64,000 nucleotides of DNA, taken from Clostridiales bacterium mt11 (GTDB taxonomy: Bacteria; Bacillota; Clostridia; Tissierellales; Tepidimicrobiaceae). Under the pieces are notes generated by a model. That model was not told the origin of the DNA. It saw nothing but the letters and a program-made list of their open reading frames with translations, and did no database searches. The stretch lies in NCBI GenBank assembly GCA_001282665.1, contig LN874945.1, positions 293,042 to 357,041 of the forward strand, written 5' to 3'. Positions 1-8,780 of the stretch are shown here, piece after piece; positions within the stretch are counted from its first letter, which is position 1; the number at the start of each line of letters is the position of its first letter. The position numbers and the translations under genes are program-made.

Positions 1-151
1 CAATTACATTTTTAATATCTTTAACTAATTTTAAAAAGTCGGTTTTTTCTTTAGATACAATAGTTGGATTAGTAGTTACTCCAGCAATAGGGTAGTATTC
101 TATACCTTTTTTAATATCTTCAATATTAGCAGTGTCAAGTAAAATTAACAT
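1..151 (-). CDS. Fructose-6-phosphate aldolase-like transaldolase (partial, C-terminus outside window)
   Basis: Only the first 50 codons are visible; the gene runs off the left edge on the minus strand. The translation begins MLILLDTANIEDIKKGIEYY and continues with a GVTTNPTIVSKE segment. This is the characteristic N-terminus of the small transaldolase / fructose-6-phosphate aldolase family (FsaA, FsaB/TalC), class I Schiff-base aldolases that cleave ketose phosphates. A GGAGG at 159-163 sits 7 nt before the ATG at 151. An in-frame ATG at 157 is only 1 nt from it, so 151 is preferred. It is the third gene of a pflD-pflC-aldolase set, as at the E. coli pflD and ybiW loci, where the aldolase cleaves the product of the glycyl radical enzyme. 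Family assignment is confident; aldolase versus true transaldolase cannot be decided from this fragment. Confidence 0.85.
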   Translation of the reverse strand, partial: MLILLDTANIEDIKKGIEYYPIAGVTTNPTIVSKEKTDFLKLVKDIKNVI

Positions 152-177
152 ATTCATTCCTCCTATTTTTAAGTTTA

Positions 178-1020
178 TTATTTACCACCTATGATTACAT
201 AAAGATTTCTTTTTTCCATATACTTTTTAATATTTTCTATTTCCTCATCTGTAGGTGGAGTTATATTTTCTAACTCATATTTTCTATCTAAGCTATCATA
301 TTTGCTGCTGCCAAATTGATGAAAAGGGAGCAGATGAATTTCTTTTAAGCCTTGGGATGATACAAAATCTGAAATAGCCTCTATATTATCCTCGTCCATA
401 GTAAAATCTGGAATAAGTGGGATACGAGGTATAATATTAACTCCTTTTTCCGTTAATCTCATAAAATTATCTTTAACTACATCCATGTCTGCATTAACAA
501 TTTTCAAACATTTTTTTCTATCCATAATTTTAAGGTCGAATAGCACTAAATCTAAATAGTCTGATGCCTTATCCAATACTTCCCACTTACTAAATCCGGC
601 GGTTTCAATAGCAGTATGTATTCCTAATGCTTTTAAACCTTTCAAAAGGTCCACTATGAATTCCCCTTGACATAAAGGTTCGCCTCCAGAAAGGGTTACG
701 CCTCCAGAGGTACTTTCATAGAAAATCATATCCTTTTTAACTTCATGTATGATCTCATCTAAAGACATTTCTGTTCCAACAATCTCTAAAGCTCCAGTTG
801 GACATTGTTCAGGAACAATGGTGCAGCTATGACAATTAGAACCGTTACATTTAATACACAGCGATTCTCTTTTAAATAGTTCCTGTTCAAAACTTTGAGA
901 TTCTGGATTTGAACACCAAGGACATTTCAAATTGCAGCCTTTAAAAAATATTATTGTTCTTATGCCTCCACCATCATGAAGGCTGTATCTTTGAATATTG
1001 AAAATGAAATTGTTTTTCAT
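178..1020 (-). CDS. pflC: Glycyl-radical-enzyme activating enzyme (PflC-like radical SAM)
   Basis: A 280-residue radical-SAM activase that installs the glycyl radical on the enzyme encoded just upstream. The radical-SAM CxxxCxxC motif is visible near the N-terminus (GCNLKCPWCSNPE). It is followed by a cysteine-rich ferredoxin-like insert (CIKCNGSNCHSC ... CPTGAL) typical of activases for glycyl radical enzymes other than classical pyruvate formate-lyase. The TSGGVTLSGGEPLCQ segment is the SAM-binding GGE region. The open frame extends to 1074, but that start lies inside the pflD stop region. The ATG at 1020 has an AGGA about 9 nt upstream and gives the usual N-terminus (MKNNFIFNIQRYSLHDGGGIRT). 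It lies 19 nt downstream of pflD, so the two are clearly co-transcribed. Confidence 0.92.
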   Translation of the reverse strand: MKNNFIFNIQRYSLHDGGGIRTIIFFKGCNLKCPWCSNPESQSFEQELFKRESLCIKCNGSNCHSCTIVPEQCPTGALEIVGTEMSLDEIIHEVKKDMIFYESTSGGVTLSGGEPLCQGEFIVDLLKGLKALGIHTAIETAGFSKWEVLDKASDYLDLVLFDLKIMDRKKCLKIVNADMDVVKDNFMRLTEKGVNIIPRIPLIPDFTMDEDNIEAISDFVSSQGLKEIHLLPFHQFGSSKYDSLDRKYELENITPPTDEEIENIKKYMEKRNLYVIIGGK

Positions 1021-1039
1021 TGTTTCACATCCTAAGGAT

Positions 1040-3337
1040 TTATAATATATGTTCTGTTCTATTGATAATATCATCTTGGATAGACTTATTAAGGTCTATA
1101 AATATAGCACTATATCCTGCAACCCTAACTACTAAATTTTTATATTTTTCAGGATGCTTTTGTGCATCTTTTAAAGTATCAACAGAAACTACATTAAATT
1201 GAATATGTTGTATTTTTAACCTCATAAAGCCATATAGATATCCAATAAATTTATGGATGCCTTCTTGACCTTTTAATGTGGAAGGACTGAGTTTAATATT
1301 TAGAAGGCTGCCATTAGTAGTCAAGTAGTTATCTAGTTTGCTTACACTTTTTAGGACTGCTGTTGGTCCTTTTGTATCTCTTCCTACCATAGGAGATAGA
1401 CCGCCGTCTGCTAACTGTTCTTTAGAGAGTCTGCCATCTGGAGTAGCACCTACTGCTTCACCAAGAGGAATATGAGCAGAAACCGTATAGGAACCAGGTT
1501 GGAACATTCCGCCCCTAACATTTGTATACTTTGCGACCTCTCTACAATAATAGGCAAGTATATCGCTGCCTAAATAATCGACTTCGTCTATGTCGTTTCC
1601 ATATTTACTGTATTTATTAATAAACTTCTGACGCAGTATTTCATTATTTTGGTAGTTTTCGTTTAATATTTTAACCAATTCAGGAAGAGTCATCTCCTTA
1701 TCATCAAAGACTACCTTTTTAATAATATAGAGGGAATCACTTAAATTACCAGTTCCTATTCCTTGGACACCTGAAAAATTATATTTAGCTCCTCCTTGAG
1801 ATACATCTTTTCCTGCCTCAGTACAATTTTCTATGAAAGAAGATAGTAGAGGAGTAGGAGCAAAATCTCCATGAGCTTTATCTACAATATTTGAACCTTC
1901 TGCCATAAGAACTACATATTTGGATATATTATTTTTTATTTCTCCAAGTAAGTGGTCAAAGGATTCAAAGTCTCCTTTATTATTATTTAATGTAATTTCC
2001 AATACCTTCAATAGATTAAATAGAGCAATATCATGGAGTCCATAGGTCTTGCCAGGGATTGAAAGCTCAACACAGCCTACAACAGCGTAATCCCTCGCAT
2101 CTTCAAGAGATACTCCCCTGTTAAGGTATCCGGGTATAATCACTTCATCATTGAAAACTTGGGGTATGCCTGTTCCTAATCTAATGGTTTCAGCTACCTT
2201 AATTAAAAATTCTCTGGGACATTTTTCATGGATTCTAACGCCTAGGTTAGGTTGGGGTAATCTTATATCACTATAAGTATCAAGGACTAAGTAGGATAGT
2301 TCGTTGGTAGCATCCCTTCCATTCCTATGGACTCCGCCTAATATTATAGTGTATCCTGTAGGAAATCCTGCAAAATATTTAGCACTATCTTGAGACCTTA
2401 ACAATATTACATCATTCATTTTTAACCATAAGCATCTCAACAGCTCTTTAGCAAATTCAATATCCATACCTTCATCGATAGAATGTCTATAAAAGGGATA
2501 CATATATTGATCAAATCTCCCAGAAGAAATTGAACTAGCATTAGACTCGTATTGGAGAGCTATGTTTATAAACCAAAATAGCTGTAAAGCTTCATAAAAA
2601 CTATCTGGCTTATCTTTAGCAATTTTATATGAAATTCTACTGATTTCATATAGTTCTTTTTGAGTGTTTTCTTCCTTTTCCTTTTCCGCCATATGTTTAG
2701 CTAACTGACCATAACGCTCAATATGCCTTTGAGTAGCTTTTAAGGTTATAAGAACTGCACTATAAAAGTCATTTTCTGGATTCTTCTTTAAAAGATTATT
2801 TGCCTCATGGATCATGTAGTCTAGTCCTTTGTTTAAAACCTTATCAAAAGAAGGGATTATATGACCTTGACCTTTATCGGTTTGATTTAGTTTTATAATT
2901 TCATTTTGGATGGCTTCTTTAACTGAATCATCAATTTTGTCATTAACAAAATTTTTAAGAGATTTGCCATTCCAATAGGGATACAACTCTTCTCGATATA
3001 ATTTCTTATCTTCTTCAGAAATAAAAAATTGATCCTGAGGTCTTGTGGATATAGTATCTAGTTCTTCTAAAATCCAATAAGGTGACATCTCTGGAGAAGC
3101 AATTCCAGACCTCATCTTCACTGTTCTTCCTCCAGCTATAAGTTCACCTTTATTGATTACTATTTTTACATTATCTAATATATGGGCAGTAGCTTTTGCC
3201 CTTCTGATTATTTGAGGTTCTCCTTCAGTTTCCTTATAGCTTTCCGTGTATAGCCTAGCTCTTTCTAAGGAAATTTCCCTTTTGTTTTTAAATAGTTGTT
3301 CTCGTAAACCATTAATCCTTTCAGTGCTTTTTTTCAC
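1040..3337 (-). CDS. pflD: Glycyl radical enzyme, PflD type (predicted 1,5-anhydrohexitol-6-phosphate lyase)
   Basis: A 765-residue glycyl radical enzyme, the same length as E. coli PflD as I recall it, and strikingly similar along its length (for example EGEPxIxRRAKATA near the N-terminus, STRPQDxFxISEEDK, and LPQPNLGVR). Catalytic features are visible: thiyl-radical Cys422 and Glu424 in GCVE, and the radical Gly741 in the C-terminal RVAGYSA motif. The GCVE motif, rather than the paired cysteines of pyruvate formate-lyase, points to a C-O lyase or dehydratase. E. coli PflD and YbiW are reported to open 1,5-anhydromannitol-6-P and 1,5-anhydroglucitol-6-P to 1-deoxyfructose-6-P, which FsaA/B then cleaves. 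The neighbouring activase, aldolase and PTS genes fit this. The start codon is GTG, with GAGGTG upstream. Exact substrate is inferred from similarity and context. Older annotation would call it formate C-acetyltransferase. Confidence 0.88.
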   Translation of the reverse strand: MKKSTERINGLREQLFKNKREISLERARLYTESYKETEGEPQIIRRAKATAHILDNVKIVINKGELIAGGRTVKMRSGIASPEMSPYWILEELDTISTRPQDQFFISEEDKKLYREELYPYWNGKSLKNFVNDKIDDSVKEAIQNEIIKLNQTDKGQGHIIPSFDKVLNKGLDYMIHEANNLLKKNPENDFYSAVLITLKATQRHIERYGQLAKHMAEKEKEENTQKELYEISRISYKIAKDKPDSFYEALQLFWFINIALQYESNASSISSGRFDQYMYPFYRHSIDEGMDIEFAKELLRCLWLKMNDVILLRSQDSAKYFAGFPTGYTIILGGVHRNGRDATNELSYLVLDTYSDIRLPQPNLGVRIHEKCPREFLIKVAETIRLGTGIPQVFNDEVIIPGYLNRGVSLEDARDYAVVGCVELSIPGKTYGLHDIALFNLLKVLEITLNNNKGDFESFDHLLGEIKNNISKYVVLMAEGSNIVDKAHGDFAPTPLLSSFIENCTEAGKDVSQGGAKYNFSGVQGIGTGNLSDSLYIIKKVVFDDKEMTLPELVKILNENYQNNEILRQKFINKYSKYGNDIDEVDYLGSDILAYYCREVAKYTNVRGGMFQPGSYTVSAHIPLGEAVGATPDGRLSKEQLADGGLSPMVGRDTKGPTAVLKSVSKLDNYLTTNGSLLNIKLSPSTLKGQEGIHKFIGYLYGFMRLKIQHIQFNVVSVDTLKDAQKHPEKYKNLVVRVAGYSAIFIDLNKSIQDDIINRTEHIL

Positions 3338-3368
3338 ATTATCACCTCTTTGAAATGATAAAAAATAA

Positions 3369-3422
3369 TTATTGTTCTTTATTGTTTGCTATCATTTTAA
3401 CCTATTTAAGTTTAATTTGCAA
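3369..3422 (-). promoter_or_regulatory. pflD promoter with downstream DeoR-type operator
   Basis: On the minus strand a sigma-A-like promoter is readable: TTGCAA (3422-3417), a 17-nt spacer, then TAAAAT (3399-3394). Twelve nt downstream lies ATAAAGAACAATAA (minus strand, 3382-3369). The identical 14-mer occurs in the opposite orientation just after the promoter of the divergent deoR-type gene. Placement downstream of the -10 box in both promoters suggests an operator for that repressor. The repeat is seen directly; its binding by the regulator is inferred. Confidence 0.6.
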
Positions 3423-3491
3423 TATGCAAAAATAAGAATAACATACTTATTATCAGTTAATTATTTTGGATATAGGCATTTTATCTAATTC

Positions 3492-3542
3492 TTGTAAACT
3501 AAATAGTAATGATATATAATTTTAAATGATAAAGAACAATAA
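3492..3542 (+). promoter_or_regulatory. deoR-type gene promoter with matching operator
   Basis: TTGTAA (3492-3497), a 17-nt spacer and TATAAT (3515-3520) form a good sigma-A promoter for the regulator gene at 3562. The 14-mer ATAAAGAACAATAA at 3529-3542 lies 8 nt after the -10 box and is the inverted copy of the site in the pflD promoter. This implies autorepression together with control of the divergent pflD operon. Confidence 0.6.
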
Positions 3543-3561
3543 ATAAAATGAAGGTGATGGA

Positions 3562-4323
3562 ATGTTACCAAAGGAACGATTGGATAAAATTATGGAAATT
3601 CTATATGAAGATGGGAGAATTGTAGTAAAAGACCTTAGTAAAATGTTCAACGTATCGGAAGATGCTATTAGAAAGGATTTAAAATTATTAGAAAATGATA
3701 AGCTAATTGAACGAATATATGGGGGAGCAATATTGAAAAAGCAGATTCCTCAATTTACAATGGTAGGCGAAAGAAAAGAAGAAAACCTTAAGGATAAAAG
3801 GAAAATTGCTCAAAAGGCGTTTAGCTTGATAAAAGATAAAGAAACAATTTTTTTGGATATATCTTCTATAAATATTATATTATCTCAAATGTTAGCTGAA
3901 TCCCGATTGGAAATAACCGTCATATCTAATTCAATTGATATCTTATATAATTTATCGGGAAAATCAAATATTCAGGTTATCTGTCCAGGAGGCATATTAT
4001 ATCAAAATGTAGGAGGATTTGTAGGCTCTGCAACTATAGAAGCTATAGAGAAGTATAAAGCACAAAAGGTTTTCATTGGAAGCTGTGGTGTAGATATAAA
4101 GGAAAACAGCATAAGTACTTTTAATATTGAAGATGGAAATACAAAAAAGGCAATTATAGATATCGGAAAAGAAGTCATATTGGTAATGGAAAATATAAAA
4201 TTTTTTTATGAAGGAACATATAAATTTGCTCATATTAATCAAGTTCATACCATAATAACTGAAGAAGAGCCATCCCAAGCCATAGTATCAAAATTAAATA
4301 AATATAAGATTAATATAGTTTAA
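3562..4323 (+). CDS. DeoR/GlpR-family transcriptional repressor
   Basis: A 253-residue protein with the standard DeoR layout. An N-terminal winged helix-turn-helix spans about residues 6-57 (KMFNVSEDAIRKDLKLLENDKLIERIYGGA). It is followed by a DeoRC sugar-phosphate-sensing domain to the C-terminus. The ATG is preceded by GGTGATGGA. It is divergent from the pflD operon and upstream of a PTS, so it most likely represses the glycyl-radical sugar pathway until a phosphorylated sugar intermediate accumulates. The matched operator copies in the shared intergenic region support this. The effector cannot be read from sequence. Confidence 0.9.
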   Translation: MLPKERLDKIMEILYEDGRIVVKDLSKMFNVSEDAIRKDLKLLENDKLIERIYGGAILKKQIPQFTMVGERKEENLKDKRKIAQKAFSLIKDKETIFLDISSINIILSQMLAESRLEITVISNSIDILYNLSGKSNIQVICPGGILYQNVGGFVGSATIEAIEKYKAQKVFIGSCGVDIKENSISTFNIEDGNTKKAIIDIGKEVILVMENIKFFYEGTYKFAHINQVHTIITEEEPSQAIVSKLNKYKINIV

Positions 4324-4542
4324 TGTATAGATATTTTCATTATGAAATTATAGAGAATCAAAACCATGTACTATCTAAGCTAAAGGGGAAAGAATATATT
4401 ATACAAAAATGACACATTGTTGTGTAAGGGATTTGGACTTTTAAACCGTTGAAAATACTCATATTATGTAGTAATCTTAACATATCAAACAAAAACATAT
4501 TTAATGAACATTTGTATTTGGAGTATGAAGTTGGGGGTAAAG

Positions 4543-6599
4543 ATGAGAGAAAATTTATCAGAAAGACAAAGAGAAATTTTAAATATCTTACTAAATAAAG
4601 AATCACCAATTACTATTGGTGAAATTTCTAAGCTGTTAGATGTTTCTAATAAAACAGTAAGAAACGATTTAGATAGGATAGAAGAGTTTTTACTTCCCTA
4701 TAGCAATATAAAAATTGAAAAAAAGCCAGGGGTTGGTACATGGCTATATGCAGATGAATGTTCAAGACAATTTATAAAGGAGTTAGTTATCAAAGATTGT
4801 GATTATATAGAACCTTGGTCTTCAAAGGAAAGACAATTTTATATTATACAGAGACTTCTTAGGGCTCCAGAGTCCATTACCATGCAAATGCTTGCAGATG
4901 AGTTATATGTAACTAGAGCTACAATATACAGAGATTTGGAAGATGTGGAGAAATGGCTAGATCAATATGAACTTAAATTGAATAGAAAACAAAAGTGTGG
5001 AATAGAAATTTTAGGTACAGAATCCAATTGGAGAAAAGCTGCTGCGGAAATATTAGTAGCTTTGAAAAAAGATGAGGGAATTAAGAAAGTCATCAATAAT
5101 CAACAAAAAAATTATGACAATGGTGTAAAAAGCTGTATGGATTATAATAATGTCAAACAATTAATTCCCGATATAGATTTTCAAAAGATAGGAGAAATAA
5201 TTGGACAAGCTGAAGAAAAAATGGGTTATCTATTTTCTGACGAGGCATTTACCTGTTTATTAATCCATATTGCCATTAGTATGGAAAGACTAAAGCACAA
5301 AAAAGACATTGAAATGGATAAAAAACAGTTAGAAGTAATAAAGGGAAAAAAGGAATATGAAATAGCAGAATGGATTGCTGGTAAAATTGAAGAAGAGTTT
5401 AGAATTGCTATTCCAGAAGCGGAAGTAGGATATATTTCCCTTCATATATTAGGAGCAAAGATCCAAGAAAATACCTATTTAGTGGATGATATCACTAACG
5501 ATTTATTAGATGATATGGATTTAAGTATAGTTAAATTAGCAAATGAAATTATTTTATTAATAGGAAATATCTTATCTGTAGATTTTACAGAGGATGAACG
5601 ATTGTTGATTGGGTTAGTTTTACATCTAAGACCTACTATCAATAGATTAAAGTATGGGCTTCGCATTAGAAACCCACTATTAACTGAAATTAAGGAAAAG
5701 TATCCTAGTATATTTGGCGCTTCGTGGGCAGCAAGTGTGCTGTTCGAAAAGCATTTTGGATTGAGGGTAACAGAAGAAGAAATAGGATATATAGCTATTC
5801 ATATAGGGGCAGCCTTAGAAAGGCAAAGTAGAAAAGCGAGGGTTGTTGTCGTATGCAGTAGTGGTATAGGCACTGCTCAATTGATAGCCACAAGGTTGAA
5901 AAAAAGATTGCAGAATTAGAAATAGTTGAAGTTACTTCAGTACTTGAGTTAAATAAGATGAAATCTGTAGATTTTGATATTATAATTTCAACTGTACCTC
6001 TTGAATATGAGTCAAAACCTACAATAGTAACCAGCGTATTTGTAACGGAAGAAGATATTAAGAATATAACTAAATATATTGGGAACATAGAAAGTACTAC
6101 AAAATTTAATTGGTGTTCTCTACAAATGGAAAACAATGATTTATTTGATAAGAATTTAATATTGGCTAATATAAATATAGATAGCAAAGAAGAATTGATT
6201 AAGGAATTAGGTAAATTACTTGTAAAAAAAGATTTAGTTTATAAAGGATTTATACATTCAGCTTTAGATAGGGAAAGCATCACCTCTACTGCTGTAGGCA
6301 AGGGGGTAGCTATCCCTCATGGAAAGCAAGAGTTTGTGAAAAAACCTGCTATTGTTCTAGCTACGTTGAAAGACCCTATTGATTGGTGTGGTGAACAAGT
6401 AGATATCATATTTATGTTAGCGTTAAAATTTGGGGCAGGAAGCGTTACCCGTAATTTTTTCAAAGGGTTTTATTCTATGTTAGATGATGAACAGATTTTA
6501 ATGGACATAAGAAACAAAAAAACTCCCCAAGAAATTTACTATGTATTAAAGGGAAAGGATGATTTAGATGGAGAATATTATCAACAAAAATCTAATTAA
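4543..6599 (+). pseudogene. PRD-containing PTS transcriptional regulator (BglG/MtlR/LicR type), split by a frameshift
   Basis: Two adjacent frames together encode one regulator of about 685 residues, the usual size. The first frame, 4543-5919, carries an N-terminal DeoR-like HTH (about residues 1-60), a second HTH/Mga-like region, two PRDs, and the start of an EIIB-like domain (VVVVCSSGIGTAQL). It stops at TAG 5917-5919. The frame one nucleotide earlier continues the EIIB domain (KKIAELEIVEVTSV ... DFDIIISTVPLE) and a C-terminal EIIA domain with its IPHGK histidine motif, ending at 6599. The shift falls at a run of seven A (5899-5905); one extra A would restore a single frame. It may be a real mutation, a homopolymer sequencing error, or transcriptional slippage. 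The ATG at 4543 has GGGGG 6 nt upstream, better than the ATG at 4504. It precedes a PTS that it probably activates. Confidence 0.8.
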
Positions 6600-7029
6600 A
6601 TTAGAATTAGAAGGTAATTATAGAGATGAAGTTATAAAAGAATTAGCTCTACTAATGGACAAAGAACAGAGACTAAATTGTTGTGATTTTTATATAGAAG
6701 AAGTTTTAAAAAGGGAAAAGCTTTCCACTACTGGAATTGGCTTTGGAATAGCTATTCCCCATGGAAAATGTAAAGCTGTAAAAATACCTACGGTAGCTTT
6801 TGGAAGAAAAGCTGAAGGTATAGAATGGGAATCCCTTGATGGAGAAAAAGTAAAAATGGTATTTGCCTTGGCAGTACCTGAAGAAGCTGCAACGAATGAA
6901 CATTTGAAAATACTAGCTTTATTATCAAGGAAGTTAATGAATGAGAAATTTAGGCAACAACTTATAGAAGTAAATGATGAAGAAAGACTTATGGAATTAT
7001 TTAATAGTATATTTTGTGAATGTAATTAA
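6568..7029 (+). CDS. PTS EIIA component, fructose/mannitol type
   Basis: A 153-residue EIIA of the fructose-mannitol family. The phospho-accepting histidine is in GIGFGIAIPHGKCKAV, at about residue 65. It receives phosphate from HPr and passes it to the EIIB encoded downstream. It overlaps the end of the preceding regulator by 32 nt in another frame, which indicates tight translational linkage. The following EIIC and EIIB genes complete a split PTS. A low-affinity or orphan regulatory EIIA cannot be excluded, but the position argues for a transport role. Confidence 0.88.
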   Translation: MENIINKNLIKLELEGNYRDEVIKELALLMDKEQRLNCCDFYIEEVLKREKLSTTGIGFGIAIPHGKCKAVKIPTVAFGRKAEGIEWESLDGEKVKMVFALAVPEEAATNEHLKILALLSRKLMNEKFRQQLIEVNDEERLMELFNSIFCECN

Positions 7030-7175
7030 ATTTAAAATAACATAAAAATTTAAAGTATATTGGTTTCATTATAATGCGATGAGGAAATGATGCGGAGATA
7101 AATGTTTGAAAATTCTCACAATGTTACATGAATAATCAAACAAATAATAAAAAATATTTAGAGGAGGCTAAAAAT

Positions 7176-8225
7176 ATGACGGACTTACTTAAAGATATGC
7201 GAAAGCATTTAATGACTGGTTCATCTTACATGATTCCTTTTGTAGTCGCAGGAGGAGTATTATTAGCATTATCGGTAATGCTATCAGGTCAGCCACAGGT
7301 ACCAGAAGCTGGTATATTAAAAGATGTATGGGATATAGGTTCAGCAGGAATGGCATTATTTATACCTGTATTAGGTGGGTTCATAGCGTTTTCAATGGTT
7401 GATAGACCTGGTATTGCACCTGGAATGATTGGTGCATATTTGGCTAATCAAGTAGGAGCAGGATTTTTAGGTGGCATTGTTGCTGGCATATTAGCTGGCA
7501 TAGTTGTTTATCTTTTAAAGAAAATAAAGGTTCCAGCAGTAATGCGTTCAGTAATGCCTATATTTATAATTCCTTTAATAGGAACCTTAGTAGTTGGTGG
7601 ACTAATTGTGTGGGTTATAGGAGCTCCAATAGCTAGTATTATGACTGGTTTAGAAACATGGCTTGGCTCTATGTCCGATGTAAGTAAAGTTATACTCGGT
7701 ATTATATTAGGAGCAATGATAGCGTTTGATATGGGTGGTCCTGTAAACAAAGCAGCATTTTTCTTCTCAGTAGGTATGATACCTACAAATCCTCAGCTAA
7801 TGGCTGCAACAGGAGTTGCTATATGTGTACCACCATTAGGACTAGCCTTAGCTACTTTCTTGGCTCCAAAGAAGTATACAGCTGAAGAAAGGGAAAGTGG
7901 TAAAGCAGCTTTGATTATGGGATTAATAGGAATCACAGAAGGAGCTATACCCTTTGCAGCAGCAGATCCATTGAGAGTTATTCCTTCAATAGTAGTAGGT
8001 GGAGCAGCTGGTTCAGTGGTGTCACTTCTATTAGGAGCAGCAAATAATGCTCCATGGGGTGGTTGGATTGTACTACCAGTAGTAAGCAATAGAATTAGCT
8101 ATATTATAGCCACTTTAATAGGAGTAGCAGTAACAGCTTTTGTGGTTAATACACTGAAGAAACCAGTTGAAGAAGTGTCAGCTGCTGGTGATGATATAGA
8201 CGAAATAGATATTAGTTTTGAATAA
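7176..8225 (+). CDS. PTS fructose-type EIIC permease (FrwC-like)
   Basis: A 349-residue membrane permease with many hydrophobic segments and the fructose-EIIC signature stretches HLMTGSSYMIPFVVAGG, FDMGGPVNKAAFF and ITEGAIPFAAADP. The last of these contains the conserved GITEGAIPF-type substrate motif. It translocates and, with EIIB, phosphorylates its sugar. The frame is open from 7128, but the ATG at 7176 is preceded by GGAGG with 8 nt spacing and gives the usual N-terminus. Next to a PflD-type lyase it resembles the E. coli FrwC/FrwB arrangement. The substrate is therefore predicted to be an anhydrohexitol or a related fructose-like sugar. Confidence 0.9.
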   Translation: MTDLLKDMRKHLMTGSSYMIPFVVAGGVLLALSVMLSGQPQVPEAGILKDVWDIGSAGMALFIPVLGGFIAFSMVDRPGIAPGMIGAYLANQVGAGFLGGIVAGILAGIVVYLLKKIKVPAVMRSVMPIFIIPLIGTLVVGGLIVWVIGAPIASIMTGLETWLGSMSDVSKVILGIILGAMIAFDMGGPVNKAAFFFSVGMIPTNPQLMAATGVAICVPPLGLALATFLAPKKYTAEERESGKAALIMGLIGITEGAIPFAAADPLRVIPSIVVGGAAGSVVSLLLGAANNAPWGGWIVLPVVSNRISYIIATLIGVAVTAFVVNTLKKPVEEVSAAGDDIDEIDISFE

Positions 8226-8265
8226 AATATGTTAAAATGAATGTAGAATAGATGAGGTGAAAAAT

Positions 8266-8583
8266 ATGAAAGTAGTAGCAGTTACATCCTGTCCTTCGGG
8301 AGTTGCTCATACATATATGGCAGCAGAAGCTTTAGAAAGGGCAGCTAAAGAAGCAGGTATTGAAATAAAGGTTGAAACTCAAGGTTCTATTGGCATTGAA
8401 AATGAATTGACTAAAGAAGATGTTGCAGAGGCAGATATAGTCATAATAACAAAAGATATGGGAATAAAAAATATGGACAGGTTCAAAGGTAGTACTGTAG
8501 TCAAAGTTTCTGTAGGCGATGCTATAAAAAAAGCAAAACCATTGATGAAAAAAATTCAGGAATATGTGGAAAATAAAAAATAA
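8266..8583 (+). CDS. PTS fructose-type EIIB component (FrwB-like)
   Basis: A 105-residue EIIB with the fructose-family phosphocysteine motif SCPSGVAHTYMAAEALE near the N-terminus. It carries phosphate from EIIA to the sugar bound by EIIC. The start is ATG 8266 with GAGGTG upstream; a GTG three codons earlier overlaps that ribosome-binding site. It is the last gene of the first PTS and is closed by a strong terminator at 8616. Confidence 0.92.
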   Translation: MKVVAVTSCPSGVAHTYMAAEALERAAKEAGIEIKVETQGSIGIENELTKEDVAEADIVIITKDMGIKNMDRFKGSTVVKVSVGDAIKKAKPLMKKIQEYVENKK

Positions 8584-8615
8584 TATTAATATATTGCTTT
8601 GTAAGTTATTTTACG

Positions 8616-8658
8616 GCGGAAAGCCCTCTTATATATAAGAGGGCTTTCCGCTGTTTTT
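8616..8658 (+). terminator. Intrinsic terminator after the first PTS operon
   Basis: A perfect 16-bp stem (8616-8631 with 8636-8651), a 4-nt loop, and a T run at 8654-8659. It is among the strongest hairpins in the window. Confidence 0.95.
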
Positions 8659-8672
8659 TAATATAATCTTAG

Positions 8673-8692
8673 TTTACCGATATATCGGTAAA
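8673..8692. promoter_or_regulatory. Perfect 20-bp palindrome upstream of the second PTS operon
   Basis: TTTACCGATATATCGGTAAA is its own reverse complement. It lies about 90 nt before the EIIA start and about 36 nt before a TATAAT at 8729-8734 that lacks a good -35 box. That layout fits an activator site for the MtlR/LicR-like regulator encoded at the end of this operon. The palindrome is seen; the binding protein is inferred. Confidence 0.55.
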
Positions 8693-8780
8693 AATATCTA
8701 ATATAAAACGATTTCCCGATGGTACAATTATAATAAGTAATTCACATTATAGTTTAATAATTTAAGGAGAGTAGTAGACA

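Noticed and set aside
1040..3337. Pyruvate formate-lyase (PflB) assignment
   Set aside because: The active site is GCVE rather than two adjacent cysteines, and overall similarity and neighbours match PflD.
4359..4542. Terminator or tRNA in the gap before the PRD regulator
   Set aside because: A small ACACA/TGTGT dyad near 4411-4424 lacks a T run, and no cloverleaf is visible.
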